Origin: Hyphomicrobiales bacterium
GTDB lineage: Bacteria > Pseudomonadota > Alphaproteobacteria > Rhizobiales > Rhizobiaceae
Direction: 5' to 3'
DNA: 64,000 bases
Assembly: GCA_900469345.1 (NCBI GenBank)
Contig: UBWZ01000001.1
Coordinates: forward strand, 62,001 to 126,000
A model generated the notes under the pieces. It had not been told where the DNA came from and ran no database searches. It was given only the letters and a program-made list of their open reading frames with translations. This document shows positions 35,932-45,317 of this stretch, in pieces (the first letter of the stretch is position 1; each line of letters starts with the position of its first letter). Both the position numbers and the translations under genes were made by a program.

Positions 35932-38124
35932 TCAGGCGGCGCCGTCGAGCCGCCGCCTGCCGTGGAAGATCGCATCGATCTCCTCCGCCGGCATGGGCTT
36001 GCCGAAGAAGTAGCCTTGCAGCTCGTCGCAACCCGTAAGCCTCAACTGCACCGCCTGCTGTCGCGTCTCCACGCCTTCGGCGGTGACGGGAATGTCCAGT
36101 GACCGCGCCAGCGCGACCGTCGCCTGCAGGAGATCGATGGCACGTTCACCCTCGTCCAGTGCATTCACCAGCGACTTGTCGATCTTCATCCGGTCGAATC
36201 CGAACTGCCTGAGATAGCCGACGCTGGAAAAGCCGGCGCCGAAATCGTCGAGCGCGATCTTGACGCCGAGCTGGCGCAGCGTCGTCAGCGCCATGCGTGC
36301 CCGTTCCGGGTTCTGGATGAAATACCCCTCGGTCATCTCGAGCGTGATGCCGGACGGATCCGTGCCGGTTTTGCGGAAGACGGCCTCCACATGGGTGGCG
36401 AATGCCGGATCGCGAAACTGCCCCGGCGAGATGTTGACGGCAAGCTTCAGGCCCGGCCATTGCTGCACCGTCTCGCAGGCCCGCTGCAGCACGAACAGGC
36501 CGAGCTGGTCGATGAGGCCGGTCGATTCCGCGATCGGGATGAACACTTCGGGCGCAACAGGGCCAAAGCCCTTGCGGTTCCACCGCGCCAGCGCCTCGAC
36601 GCCGATCAGCCGCCACCCTTCCGAGCCCACCACGGGCTGGTAGACCACATGCAGTTCCCGCCGCTCGATGGCGATCCGCAGGTCGATCTCGAGCTGGTTG
36701 CGCTCCTCGCGCTCGGCATCCATCTCCGGCCGGTAGTGGTCGGCCCGGCCACGTCCCGTTTCCTTGGCCCGGTACATGGCCATGTCGGCCCGCCGCACCA
36801 GTTCCTCTCCTGGCACATGGCCGCGCGGCGAGACCGCAATGCCGATGCTGGTGCCGATGGTCGCCACCCGCTCGCCGATCACGAAGGGCTCGTCGAAAAA
36901 TCCGAGGATCCGGTCCGACAGCGTGTCTGCCGCCGTCTGCGCGGCAAAGGTCAGGAGCGCCACCGCGAATTCGTCGCCACCCACCCGCGCCAGCACCGCA
37001 TCGGGACCGACCAGCGCTTCCAGCCCGGCGGCCACGCCGCGGATGAGCTGGTCGCCGGTGCCGTGGCCATAGGCGTCGTTGACCTCCTTGAACCCGTCGA
37101 GGTCGAGATAGAGAAGCAGGACGTGCAGCTCGCGCTGCTGGCCCTCCGCGACCAGCTCTCCCAAGGCAGCAAAGAAGCCGGAGCGGTTGAGAAGCCCGCT
37201 CAGCCTGTCGCACATCGCAAGCCGGCGCGCCGCCGCTTCGTCTGCCTTGGCGCGGTTGACCATGTTCCGGCCGCTGACGAGCAGCAGCAGGAAGAACAAC
37301 CCGACCATGGCGAGCGCGCAGTAGACGAGCGGGCGGACCTGATGGTAGCCGAGGTCACCAGGAAGCCGCGAGTTCCAGCCAAGCCGTGCCAGCACCCGAC
37401 CGTCGACGTTGCGGATTTCGACGATGTTTCCGGATGCCAGGGGAGCGTCGGCAAATCTCATGCCGTCGACCACATAGGTTTGTGCTAGATCCGCCACCCG
37501 GCGCTCGTCGAGATGCCGCGCGAAAAGCAGCAGTCGTCCCTGCTCGCGCGGAATGGTGAGCGCGCCGGTTTTCTGGCGGATCAGCGCCACGCCGACGACA
37601 GCCACGCCCCTGCCCGTGCGCACGAAGCCGGTCGCCTCCGGAACAGAGCCCGGCGCCGCTGTTGCAGCGCGGTCGAACAGCGTCCACAACGAACTGTCGA
37701 AATAGTCGCCCACAGTCCAGCTTGCCGGCCGGCCATCCTGGTAGGCAAGGATGACATTGTGCTGCATGTCCATCACGACGGCGATGTCGAAGAGATCGCT
37801 GTTGACGGTCATGTCGCCGTAATTGCTCTTCACCCAGTCGAGGCCGTCGGCCGCGTAGACGAACTGCGCCGCGTCGTCCCACGCCGCGTAGTCGTTAAGC
37901 GTCGCGTAAAGCTGGTTTTCGTACGTCCGCAGCGCCCCGTCCGTGGTCTGGCGCGAACGGTCGTCATCCAGCCGGTTGGCGTAGTCCGCGATCCGGTCGA
38001 GAGCGGTGAGGATGAAGATAATGACGAGCACGACCACGAGCGCGAAGGCGGCAAGCATGGCGATGCCGGTCAGCCGCCGGCCGACAGCAACGGGATGTCG
38101 CAAACGTGGCGGTGCAATGGGCAT
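35932..38124 (-). CDS. CHASE4-GGDEF-EAL cyclic-di-GMP protein
   Basis: A 730-residue membrane protein. TM1 at about 21-41 is followed by a periplasmic CHASE4 sensor (YENQLYATLNDYAAWDDAAQF and DMTVNSDLFDIAVVMD are typical) and TM2 near 270. The GGDEF domain has an intact RVGGDEFAV, so it can make cyclic-di-GMP. The EAL domain has GVEALARWN, DDFGAGFSS and AEGVETRQQ, all residues needed to degrade it. The last of three in-frame ATGs (38124) has GAGG at good spacing. It probably tunes motility or biofilm to an external signal. It is monocistronic. Confidence 0.92.
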   Translation of the reverse strand: MPIAPPRLRHPVAVGRRLTGIAMLAAFALVVVLVIIFILTALDRIADYANRLDDDRSRQTTDGALRTYENQLYATLNDYAAWDDAAQFVYAADGLDWVKSNYGDMTVNSDLFDIAVVMDMQHNVILAYQDGRPASWTVGDYFDSSLWTLFDRAATAAPGSVPEATGFVRTGRGVAVVGVALIRQKTGALTIPREQGRLLLFARHLDERRVADLAQTYVVDGMRFADAPLASGNIVEIRNVDGRVLARLGWNSRLPGDLGYHQVRPLVYCALAMVGLFFLLLLVSGRNMVNRAKADEAAARRLAMCDRLSGLLNRSGFFAALGELVAEGQQRELHVLLLYLDLDGFKEVNDAYGHGTGDQLIRGVAAGLEALVGPDAVLARVGGDEFAVALLTFAAQTAADTLSDRILGFFDEPFVIGERVATIGTSIGIAVSPRGHVPGEELVRRADMAMYRAKETGRGRADHYRPEMDAEREERNQLEIDLRIAIERRELHVVYQPVVGSEGWRLIGVEALARWNRKGFGPVAPEVFIPIAESTGLIDQLGLFVLQRACETVQQWPGLKLAVNISPGQFRDPAFATHVEAVFRKTGTDPSGITLEMTEGYFIQNPERARMALTTLRQLGVKIALDDFGAGFSSVGYLRQFGFDRMKIDKSLVNALDEGERAIDLLQATVALARSLDIPVTAEGVETRQQAVQLRLTGCDELQGYFFGKPMPAEEIDAIFHGRRRLDGAA

Positions 38125-38292
38125 CATCATCCTCGGAAAGAGAAACACATCCTTCGCGAGTATTGGTGCATATTCGGTTAAACGAGTGGTCGGCGGGCCA
38201 CATTCAGGCTTGCCGCTGCGCAGGTCCAGGCGCCCGATGGGGCCGCTATGCCAAGCCATCGCCCGTGAACGGGACTGCTTCAAGCATCGATG

Positions 38293-38319
38293 GACCGGGC
38301 GGAGATCCTCCGCCCGGTC
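38293..38319 (-). terminator. Hairpin after metQ
   Basis: Perfect 12-base stem GACCGGGCGGAG / CTCCGCCCGGTC with a three-base loop, eight bases beyond the metQ stop. U tract absent. Confidence 0.5.
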
Positions 38320-38326
38320 TGAGGTC

Positions 38327-39103
38327 TTACCAGGACGGAATCAGGGCGCCCTTGAACTTGTCGGTGATGAAGCTGCGGATGCTGGCATCGTGATAGGATT
38401 CGACAAGCGTCTTGACCCAGGGCGCATCCTTGTCGGCGCGGCGCACGGCGATCACGTTCGCATAGGGCGACTTCTCGCCTTCGATCGCGATGGCATCCGT
38501 CTTCGGATGCAGGCCGGCTTCCATGGCGTAGTTGGTGTTGATCACGGCGGCGTCCACGTCGTCCAGCGAACGGGGCAGCTGGGCAGCGTCGAGCTCGGAG
38601 AACTGGATGTTCTTCGGGTTCTCGGTGATGTCGTTCGGGGTAACCTTGAGGCCGGCTTCCGGCTTGACCTTGATCAGGCCCTTGCTCGCAAGAACGAGCA
38701 GCGCACGGCCGCCATTGGTCGGATCGTTGGGGATCGCGACGCTCGCGCCGTCCTTGAGTTCGTCGAGGCTCTTCACCTTCTTGGAGTAGACGCCCATCGG
38801 CGTGGTGATCGTGGTGCCGACGCTGACGATGTCGAAACCGCGGTCAGCCACCTGGTTGTCGAGATAGGGCTGGTGCTGGAAGGAATTGGCCTGGAGGTCA
38901 CCGTCGGCCAGCGCCTGGTTCGGCACGACGTAGTCGGAGAACTCCAGGATCTCGATATCGAGGCCCTTCTTGGCCGCGACGTCCTTGACCTTTTCCATGA
39001 TCTCGGCGTGCTCGCCGGGCGTGACGCCGACCTTGATGGTTTCGGCCAGCGACGAGCCGGCGGACAGCAGGGCGATAGCGGCGGCAATGAAAAGTCTCTT
39101 CAT
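38327..39103 (-). CDS. metQ: Methionine ABC transporter substrate-binding protein (MetQ/NlpA family)
   Basis: A 258-residue protein with signal peptide MKRLFIAAAIALLSAGSSLA and a normal AxA cleavage site rather than a lipobox. The NlpA/MetQ fold follows: ETIKVGVTPGEHAEIMEKVK, DGDLQANSFQHQPYLDNQ, IAVRRADKDAPWVKTLVESY. It binds D- or L-methionine in the periplasm for the MetNI importer directly upstream in the transcript. The gene order on the minus strand is metN, metI, metQ. Confidence 0.93.
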   Translation of the reverse strand: MKRLFIAAAIALLSAGSSLAETIKVGVTPGEHAEIMEKVKDVAAKKGLDIEILEFSDYVVPNQALADGDLQANSFQHQPYLDNQVADRGFDIVSVGTTITTPMGVYSKKVKSLDELKDGASVAIPNDPTNGGRALLVLASKGLIKVKPEAGLKVTPNDITENPKNIQFSELDAAQLPRSLDDVDAAVINTNYAMEAGLHPKTDAIAIEGEKSPYANVIAVRRADKDAPWVKTLVESYHDASIRSFITDKFKGALIPSW

Positions 39104-39156
39104 GAATGTCTCCTTTTTCGGTCTTGTTGCGGCCAGCTCGAAGGCTGGCTTGAGGG

Positions 39157-39825
39157 TTATGTCTTGCGGTTGCGCCTGTCGAAACGGCGCGCGATGCGGT
39201 CGCCGATGCTTTGCACCGCCTGCACGAGCACAATCAGCACCACCACCACGGCCAGCATGACGTCCGGCATGAAACGCTGGTAACCGTAGCGGATGCCGAG
39301 ATCGCCGAGCCCGCCGCCGCCGACCGCACCGACCATGGCCGAGAAGCCGATCAGGCTGACGAGCGTCATGGTCAGCGCCAGCACCAGGCTGGGGCGGGCT
39401 TCCGGCAACAGCACCTTCCAGACGATCTGCACCGGCGAGGCGCCCATCGCGCGGGCAGCCTCGATCAGGCCCTTGTCGATCTCGCGGATCGCCGATTCCA
39501 CCAGCCGCGCGAAGAAAGGAATGGTGGCGATGGTCAAGGGCACGATCGCCGCATAGGTGCCGATCGACGTTCCCGTCACGAAGCGCGTAAACGGAATGAT
39601 CGCCACCACCAGAATGATGAACGGGGTCGAGCGGGCTGCATTGACCACAAGGCCGATGACGCGGTTGGCGACAGGCGCGGGAAACAGTTCGCCGCGACCG
39701 CTGGTGGCAAGGAAGATGCCGATCGGCAGGCCGATCAGCGAGCCTAGGACACCGGCGATCCCGACCATCTGCAGCGTCTGGCTCATCGCCTTCCAGAGCA
39801 GGTTGAACAGCATATCAGGCGACAT
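39157..39825 (-). CDS. metI: Methionine ABC transporter permease
   Basis: A 222-residue permease with five or six transmembrane helices. The EAA loop is in [36 protein letters not shown]. The C-terminus is typical of MetI ([26 protein letters not shown]). A GGAGG about ten bases before ATG 39825 fixes that start, which overlaps the metN stop by 11 bases. It forms the channel of the methionine importer. Confidence 0.94.
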   Translation of the reverse strand: MSPDMLFNLLWKAMSQTLQMVGIAGVLGSLIGLPIGIFLATSGRGELFPAPVANRVIGLVVNAARSTPFIILVVAIIPFTRFVTGTSIGTYAAIVPLTIATIPFFARLVESAIREIDKGLIEAARAMGASPVQIVWKVLLPEARPSLVLALTMTLVSLIGFSAMVGAVGGGGLGDLGIRYGYQRFMPDVMLAVVVVLIVLVQAVQSIGDRIARRFDRRNRKT

Positions 39826-40918
39826 AGCCGAGCACCTCCGTGGAAAGACCTGTCTCGGCATAGAACCGTTCGGCACGATCCAGCACAGCCGGATCGGAGG
39901 GATAGGACACGACGAGCGAACCGAAGGGCTCGCCGGCGATCTCGTCGATCGTGCCGGCCATGATGTTGACGTCCGGGCCGATCTCGTTGACCAGCCGCGC
40001 CGTCAACGGCTGGAAGGCCGTTTCGCCAAAGAAGATCAGCCGTACCATCACCCGCCCGCCGGCAATCGGCTGCGGCTGCAGGCCCGAGCGCACCCATTCG
40101 GGCAGCTTGACCCCGAGCGAAGACGACAGCAGCGCCCGGGTCGTGTCGTGCTTCGGCAGCGTGAAGATGTCGAAGGTCCGGCCGGCCTCGACGATACGGC
40201 CGCGGTCGATCACCGCGACGTCCGTGGCGATCGTCTTCACCACCTCCATCTCGTGGGTGATGAGCAGCACGGTCAGCCCCAGCTCGGCATTGATACGCTT
40301 CAGCAGTTCCAGGATCGACTGCGTGGTTTCCGGATCGAGCGCCGAGGTCGCCTCGTCCGACAGCAGCAGCTTCGGCGAGGTCGCGAGCGCCCGGGCAATC
40401 CCGACACGCTGCTTCTGTCCGCCGGAGAGTTCGGACGGATAGCGCCTGGCCTTGTCGCCGAGACCGACGAGCTCGAGCAGCGGCGCCACCGTGTCGCGAA
40501 TGGCCTTGGCATCCATGCCTGCCACTTCCAGCGGCAGCGCGACATTGTCGAAGGCCGTGCGCGAGGACAGGAGGTTGAAATGCTGGAAGATCATGCCGAT
40601 CTGGCGGCGCAGATCCCGCAGGCCCGTCTCCGACAGCCCGCCCACCTCGACGCCATCGACCACGACCTGGCCGGTGCTTGCCTTTTCGAGCCCGTTGACG
40701 AGCCGGATCAGCGTCGACTTGCCGGCCCCCGACCGACCGATGATGCCGGTGATCGCCCCGCGCGGAACGCTGTAGTCGATCCCGTCAAGGGCGGTAAATC
40801 CGGGTTGCGCATCGCTGCCGCCGAACCGCTTGGTAACGCCCTGGAAGGCGACCATGGGGATCTTGGAAGCCGGCCCGGGCCCCGGCTCATTTGGCACGGT
40901 GGAAGAATTCGAAATCAT
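39815..40918 (-). CDS. metN: Methionine ABC transporter ATP-binding protein
   Basis: A 367-residue ATPase. Walker A is [21 protein letters not shown], the Q-loop [18 protein letters not shown], the signature [16 protein letters not shown], and Walker [20 protein letters not shown]-terminal NIL/ACT-like domain (about 285-365) is where methionine can bind and inhibit transport. A Pro-rich N-terminal extension ([18 protein letters not shown]) is slightly longer than usual; an internal start at Met22 is possible. Confidence 0.94.
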   Translation of the reverse strand: MISNSSTVPNEPGPGPASKIPMVAFQGVTKRFGGSDAQPGFTALDGIDYSVPRGAITGIIGRSGAGKSTLIRLVNGLEKASTGQVVVDGVEVGGLSETGLRDLRRQIGMIFQHFNLLSSRTAFDNVALPLEVAGMDAKAIRDTVAPLLELVGLGDKARRYPSELSGGQKQRVGIARALATSPKLLLSDEATSALDPETTQSILELLKRINAELGLTVLLITHEMEVVKTIATDVAVIDRGRIVEAGRTFDIFTLPKHDTTRALLSSSLGVKLPEWVRSGLQPQPIAGGRVMVRLIFFGETAFQPLTARLVNEIGPDVNIMAGTIDEIAGEPFGSLVVSYPSDPAVLDRAERFYAETGLSTEVLGYVA

Positions 40919-41160
40919 CAGGGGTCCAATATGGCCGCAGCCGGGCTCGGTCGGAAACTAGCAATGCACAACGTGTCTCAGCGACACATTCGCAATCTCG
41001 ACCGCCGCTCTATCACTGGACTTGCCCTCTTCCAACCGCTGCCGTGCATGGCAGGCCTGCACCTCGATGACAGGCGTTATCGCATTGCACCCTTGCCCGC
41101 GCCGAGGCAAACCATCCCTCAGTTCGGCACTGCCGGAGAAAAATCGTGCATTTGCGACCG

Positions 41161-41913
41161 TCAGGCGACCATTTTAAGGTCGGGCGGGACGAGGCTTTCG
41201 AAGGCCGGGCGGCCGAACAGATAGCCCTGCACCAGCGTCACGCCAATGTCCTGGAGCGCCCTCAGCTCTTCGGCGGTTTCCACGCCTTCGCAGACCGGCT
41301 GGATGCCGAAGTCGTTGAGCATGGCGATCGTGTGCTTGACGACGATGCGCCGCGAGCGGTCCTGATCGATGCCGCGGATCAGGCCCATGTCGAGCTTGAC
41401 GATGTCCGGCTGGAAGTTCGCGAGCAGGTTGAGCCCGGAATGTCCTGCGCCGAAATCGTCGATCGCGGTCAGGAAGCCCATGTCCTTGTAGCTCCGCAGG
41501 ATGTTGAGGAGATGGGCGGTATCGACCTCCTCCGCTTCCGTGAATTCGAAGATGATCCGGTTGAGCGGCAAGCCGACCCGCATGGCGGCGGCAAGCGTCA
41601 GGCGAATGCAGGCGCGCGGCTCGTAGACCGCATTCGGCATGAAGTTGATGGAAATTTTCGAGCTGGTGTCCTTGGCGCCGAGGCCGGCGGCAAGTTCGAT
41701 CGCCTTGGTCCGGCACTGCTGGTCGAAGGCGTATTTGTTGCCGTCGTTGACCTGCGACAGGATCGAATACGCCCCCTCGCCCTGCATGCCGCGCACCAGC
41801 GCCTCATGGGCGTAGACGGTCTGGCTTTCGAGATCGACGATCGGCTGGAAGGCCATGGAGAACGGAATAGCAAATGCCTCGCCGTCGCGGCATCCCTGGC
41901 AACCAGTCTTCAT
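41161..41913 (-). CDS. EAL domain protein with N-terminal CxxC
   Basis: A 250-residue single-domain EAL protein. The catalytic motif is HEALVRG rather than the canonical EALxR, but DFGAGHSG, KLDMGLIRGI and CEGVETAEE fit. It is therefore probably a cyclic-di-GMP phosphodiesterase or a sensor form. An unusual cysteine pair opens the chain (MKTGCQGCRDGEAF, C5 and C8), which could bind metal or sense redox state. It stands alone; metN starts about 240 bases upstream on the same strand but reads away. Confidence 0.87.
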   Translation of the reverse strand: MKTGCQGCRDGEAFAIPFSMAFQPIVDLESQTVYAHEALVRGMQGEGAYSILSQVNDGNKYAFDQQCRTKAIELAAGLGAKDTSSKISINFMPNAVYEPRACIRLTLAAAMRVGLPLNRIIFEFTEAEEVDTAHLLNILRSYKDMGFLTAIDDFGAGHSGLNLLANFQPDIVKLDMGLIRGIDQDRSRRIVVKHTIAMLNDFGIQPVCEGVETAEELRALQDIGVTLVQGYLFGRPAFESLVPPDLKMVA

Positions 41914-41976
41914 CGTCAGCTCCTCTTTGGAAGTGACTGTTTTAGAAGATCATGTCTTAAGGAAGCACCTATCGGT

Positions 41977-43341
41977 TTAGGTTATCCGCGCGTTAGCATC
42001 CGATATCAACTTGCTGTACCACGCGCCGCTCTTCTTGAGCGTCCGGACCTGAGTGCCGTAGTCCACGTGGACCAGGCCGAAGCGCATGCCGTAGCCTTCC
42101 GCCCATTCGAAATTGTCCATCAGGCTCCAGGCGAAATAGCCCTTCATCGGAAAGCCGGCCTGCGCCAGGTCCGCCACCACCTGGAGGTGCTGGGCGTAAT
42201 AGTCGATCCGCGGCTGGTCATCCACCACCCCGTCGACAGGCTCCATGTTGTAGCAGGCGCCGTTTTCCGTGATGTAGCAGGGCGGCAGGTCGTAGGCCTC
42301 GTAGAGATCCTCGACCAGCGCGCCGAGCGCCGGCGCAAACACCTCCCAGCCAATATCGGTGACCGTCTGGCTGACGAAGGGCGCAGGCTTCGTGGCAGGA
42401 AACTCCGCCCCCTTTGAAGGATCGTCAGAAACGCGCATCGGCGTGTAGTAGTTGAGGCCCCACCAGTCGAGCTTCTGGTTGATGATGGAAAGATCGCCTT
42501 CTTCGACCGTCGGCATGCGCTCGCCGAGCGCCCCGAGCAGCGAGGCAGGATACTCGCCGTTAAACACCGGCCCGAAGAAGGCGCCGTTGTGGAAATCGAA
42601 GGCCCGCCCGGCGGCGGCCTTGTCTGCGGCGCTGTCGGAGCCCGCAATGACGCTGTGGGCGTTGAGCACGATGCCGACCGGCACCTTCGGCGCCACGTGC
42701 CGGATCGCTTCCACGGCAAGGCCATGCGCCAGATTGGTCGTGTGCAGGGCAGCGAGTGCCGCCTCCATGTTGCGCTCGCCCGGCGCATGAATGCCGTAGA
42801 GGTGCGAAAGCCAGACGGAGCACCAGGGTTCGTTGAAGGTGGCGACCGAATCCAGCCGGTCGCCGAGCCTTGCCATCACCACCTTGGCATAGCGCTGGAA
42901 GGCATAGGCGGTCGAGCGCGCCGTCCAGCCGCCGTCGCCCATCAGCGCCAGCGGCAGGTCCCAGTGGTAGAGCGTCGCGAAGGTCTGAATGCCGCGCGCC
43001 TTGCAGCCGTCGACCAGCCGGTCGTAGAAATCCAGGCCCTTTTCGTTGATGCGGCCCGTGCCCTCCGGCAGGATCCGCGGCCAGGCGATCGAGAAGCGGT
43101 AGGCCGTGATCCCCATCGACTGGATGAGGTCGAGATCCTCATCGAGGCGGTGATAGTGATCGCAGGCGACCTCGCCGGTGTCGCCGTTGTGGACGCGGCC
43201 CGGCATGGCGCAGAAGGCATCCCAGATGGAAGGCCTCCGTCCGTCCTGCCGCGCCGCCCCCTCGATCTGGAAGGCGGCCGTCGCCACGCCGAAGGTGAAA
43301 TCGGCGGGAAAGCGGGATGCGAGGATTTTCGGATCGGACAT
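41977..43341 (-). CDS. Beta-glucosidase, glycoside hydrolase family 1
   Basis: A 454-residue GH1 enzyme with no signal peptide, therefore cytosolic. The acid/base glutamate is E171 in TFNEPW and the nucleophile E359 in YITENG. The N-terminal FPADFTFGVATAAFQIEGAA is the GH1 signature. It hydrolyses beta-glucosides or related beta-glycosides taken up by the cell. ATG 43341 fits the family N-terminus. The next gene on this strand, a small exported protein, ends at 43356 just upstream. Confidence 0.93.
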   Translation of the reverse strand: MSDPKILASRFPADFTFGVATAAFQIEGAARQDGRRPSIWDAFCAMPGRVHNGDTGEVACDHYHRLDEDLDLIQSMGITAYRFSIAWPRILPEGTGRINEKGLDFYDRLVDGCKARGIQTFATLYHWDLPLALMGDGGWTARSTAYAFQRYAKVVMARLGDRLDSVATFNEPWCSVWLSHLYGIHAPGERNMEAALAALHTTNLAHGLAVEAIRHVAPKVPVGIVLNAHSVIAGSDSAADKAAAGRAFDFHNGAFFGPVFNGEYPASLLGALGERMPTVEEGDLSIINQKLDWWGLNYYTPMRVSDDPSKGAEFPATKPAPFVSQTVTDIGWEVFAPALGALVEDLYEAYDLPPCYITENGACYNMEPVDGVVDDQPRIDYYAQHLQVVADLAQAGFPMKGYFAWSLMDNFEWAEGYGMRFGLVHVDYGTQVRTLKKSGAWYSKLISDANARIT

Positions 43342-43355
43342 GTTGCAACCTGTGG

Positions 43356-43775
43356 TTAGGAACCGAGCCATTCTCGTGTGAAGAGAGCCCTGACGACGCG
43401 GGGTTGCGCCGTCGGCTCGCTCATAGTCATGATCATATAAAGCTCACCGCGTCTTAGGCTAAAGCTTGCACTGAAATCATGTCCTCGCAGATTTCCTTTG
43501 AGGTTGGAACTCCACTTGCCCTTTCCCTCGAGCATCGTCGAAGATCCGTGTCCTGTCAGCCTCACCTGGGTGATCCACCCGTTGTTCGCCTTTACACTCA
43601 ACAGCGGCGGTGATCCTGAGATAATGATCTCGCAGCGGTCGCAACGGCCCGCATTGGACTGAACCTGGCTCCATCGGCCGAGATAATCGGAGGTAACCTC
43701 CTGCGCAAAGGCGGCTTGGCCAAAGATGGTCATCACAAGCAGGGCGGCAGCTGAAAGCTTTGCAAGGAAAGACAT
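43356..43775 (-). CDS. Small exported protein, unknown
   Basis: A 139-residue protein with signal peptide MSFLAKLSAAALLVMTIFGQAAFAQ. The mature part has a short CDRCEIIISG with two cysteines and beta-rich repeats (WITQVRLTGHGSSTMLEG, ELYMIMTMSEP). GGAG lies seven bases before ATG 43775. No known family was recognised; the size and Gly-rich strands could fit a periplasmic binding or lipocalin-like fold. It overlaps the possible upstream extension of the beta-glucosidase gene by a few bases. Confidence 0.7.
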   Translation of the reverse strand: MSFLAKLSAAALLVMTIFGQAAFAQEVTSDYLGRWSQVQSNAGRCDRCEIIISGSPPLLSVKANNGWITQVRLTGHGSSTMLEGKGKWSSNLKGNLRGHDFSASFSLRRGELYMIMTMSEPTAQPRVVRALFTREWLGS

Positions 43776-43874
43776 GCGAGCTCCTGGTTTCGGATGCCCT
43801 TCCTCGCATGCAATCATGGGGATGATCTTGCGGCGCTCGCTAAAATTGCCGGTAACGCCGCAAAAATCTTTGCC

Positions 43875-45062
43875 TCACACCTTCACCCAGGCGCCGTTCT
43901 TCTTCGACGACACCACGCAGGCTTCGACAAAGGCGACACCCAGCACGCCGTCGTCGACGGTCGGGTAGATCACCGCCTCGTCCAGCGCGGCGCCGGTCTT
44001 CACCGCATTGATCGCATGCGCCGCTTCCGTGTAGATCGTCGCAAACGCCTCGAGATAGCCTTCCGGATGGCCGGACGGAACGCGGGAAACGCGCGCCGCG
44101 GCAGCGCCCGAACCTGCCCCGTTGCGGGTGATCAGCCGCTTCTGATCGCCGAGCGGCGTGAACCACAGGTAGTTCGGATCCGCCTGCACCCATTCGATGC
44201 CGCCCTTGGTGCCATAGACGCGGATCTTCAGCCCGTTCTCGTGGCCCGGCGCCACCTGGCTGCACCAGAGCATGCCCTTGGCCGGCTTTTCCTCACCCTT
44301 CGCCGCAAAGCGCAGCATCACATGCGCGTTGTCGTCCAGCCGCCGGCCCGGAACGAAACTGTCGAGATCCGCCGCCAGGCTCTCGAGCGTAAGCCCGGTG
44401 ATGAAGCAGGCAAGGTTGTAGGCATGCGTGCCGATGTCGCCGGTCGAACCGCCCGCACCCGATTGCGCCGGGTCTGTGCGCCACACCGCCTGCTTGGCGC
44501 CGGTCTCTTCCACCGCTTCCGTCAGCCAGTCCTGCGGATACTCGGCCTGCACGATCCTGATATCGCCGAGGTCGCCGTTGGCGACCATCTCGCGGGCCTG
44601 CCGTACCATCGGATAACCGGTGTAATTGTGGGTGAGGATGAACAGCGCACCGCTCTCGTCGGCGAGCTTCTTCAGCTTCTTTGCGTCGGCAAGGTTGGAG
44701 GTGAGCGGCTTGTCGCAGATCACGTGGATGCCGCGCTTCAGAAACTCCTTGGCGGCATCGTAGTGCACATGGTTCGGCGTCACGATCGACACCGCCTCGA
44801 TGCCGTCCTTCAGGCGGGCCTCGCGGATCGCCATCTCCTTGTAGGAGCCGTAGGTGCGGGCCGGATCAAGCCCGAGGTCGCGGCCCGAGGCGAGCGCCTT
44901 TTCCGGCGTCGACGACAGGGCGCCGGCGACGAGCTCGAACTTGTCGTCCAGCCGTGCCGCCATGCGGTGCACGGCGCCGATGAAGGCACCAGCCCCGCCG
45001 CCCACCATGCCGAGCCTGATGCGCGGGCTCCGTGCCTGTTCGTCCTTGCCTTCGATGGTCAT
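43875..45062 (-). CDS. Gfo/Idh/MocA family NAD(P)-dependent oxidoreductase
   Basis: A 395-residue dehydrogenase. The Rossmann motif is RLGMVGGGAGAFIGAVHR; the family motif is VICDKPLTSNLADAKKL with catalytic lysine, and HNYTGYPMVRQAREMV follows. GDIGTHAYNLACFITGL contributes to the sugar site. It oxidises or epimerises a sugar or inositol-like compound. It is the last gene in an apparent operon downstream of a CUT2 importer and a sugar isomerase, so it probably acts on the imported sugar. ATG 45062 has GGGAGA upstream. Confidence 0.92.
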   Translation of the reverse strand: MTIEGKDEQARSPRIRLGMVGGGAGAFIGAVHRMAARLDDKFELVAGALSSTPEKALASGRDLGLDPARTYGSYKEMAIREARLKDGIEAVSIVTPNHVHYDAAKEFLKRGIHVICDKPLTSNLADAKKLKKLADESGALFILTHNYTGYPMVRQAREMVANGDLGDIRIVQAEYPQDWLTEAVEETGAKQAVWRTDPAQSGAGGSTGDIGTHAYNLACFITGLTLESLAADLDSFVPGRRLDDNAHVMLRFAAKGEEKPAKGMLWCSQVAPGHENGLKIRVYGTKGGIEWVQADPNYLWFTPLGDQKRLITRNGAGSGAAAARVSRVPSGHPEGYLEAFATIYTEAAHAINAVKTGAALDEAVIYPTVDDGVLGVAFVEACVVSSKKNGAWVKV

Positions 45063-45121
45063 GATGTGTGTCTCCCATTGAGCATATCCGGGGTTTACCC
45101 CCTCTGTCACTATCGTGACAT

Positions 45122-45284
45122 CCCCCCCTCAAGGGGGGAGATCAGCGGCAAATCTTGTGCCTCATGGCAATCCAGGCGAGGCCGCGCTCCATCCGATCTC
45201 CCCCCTTGAGGGGGTTGAGGCGCGACCGGCGTCAGCCGGGATCAACCGATCCAGTGGATCGGTCGAAGCTCCGAACGCCCGGCA
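45122..45284. repeat. Composite RIME-like palindromic repeat, copy A
   Basis: Lies between the dehydrogenase and isomerase genes. The direct unit at 45195-45284 has three hairpins: CCCCC-TTGAG-GGGGG, CCGGC-GTCA-GCCGG and CCGATCC-AGT-GGATCGG. It matches copy B at 48686-48774 almost base for base. A reversed partial arm sits at 45122-45143. Such mosaic elements (RIME) are known in rhizobia; identity with RIME was not tested. Confidence 0.75.
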
Positions 45285-45317
45285 GGAAAGAGCGGTGTGC
45301 CTTTCCCGGGCGAATCC

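Noticed and set aside
40919-41160. Possible SAM riboswitch ahead of metN
   Set aside because: I looked for SAM-II-like sequence and saw none; only a short GTGTC / GACAC hairpin is present.
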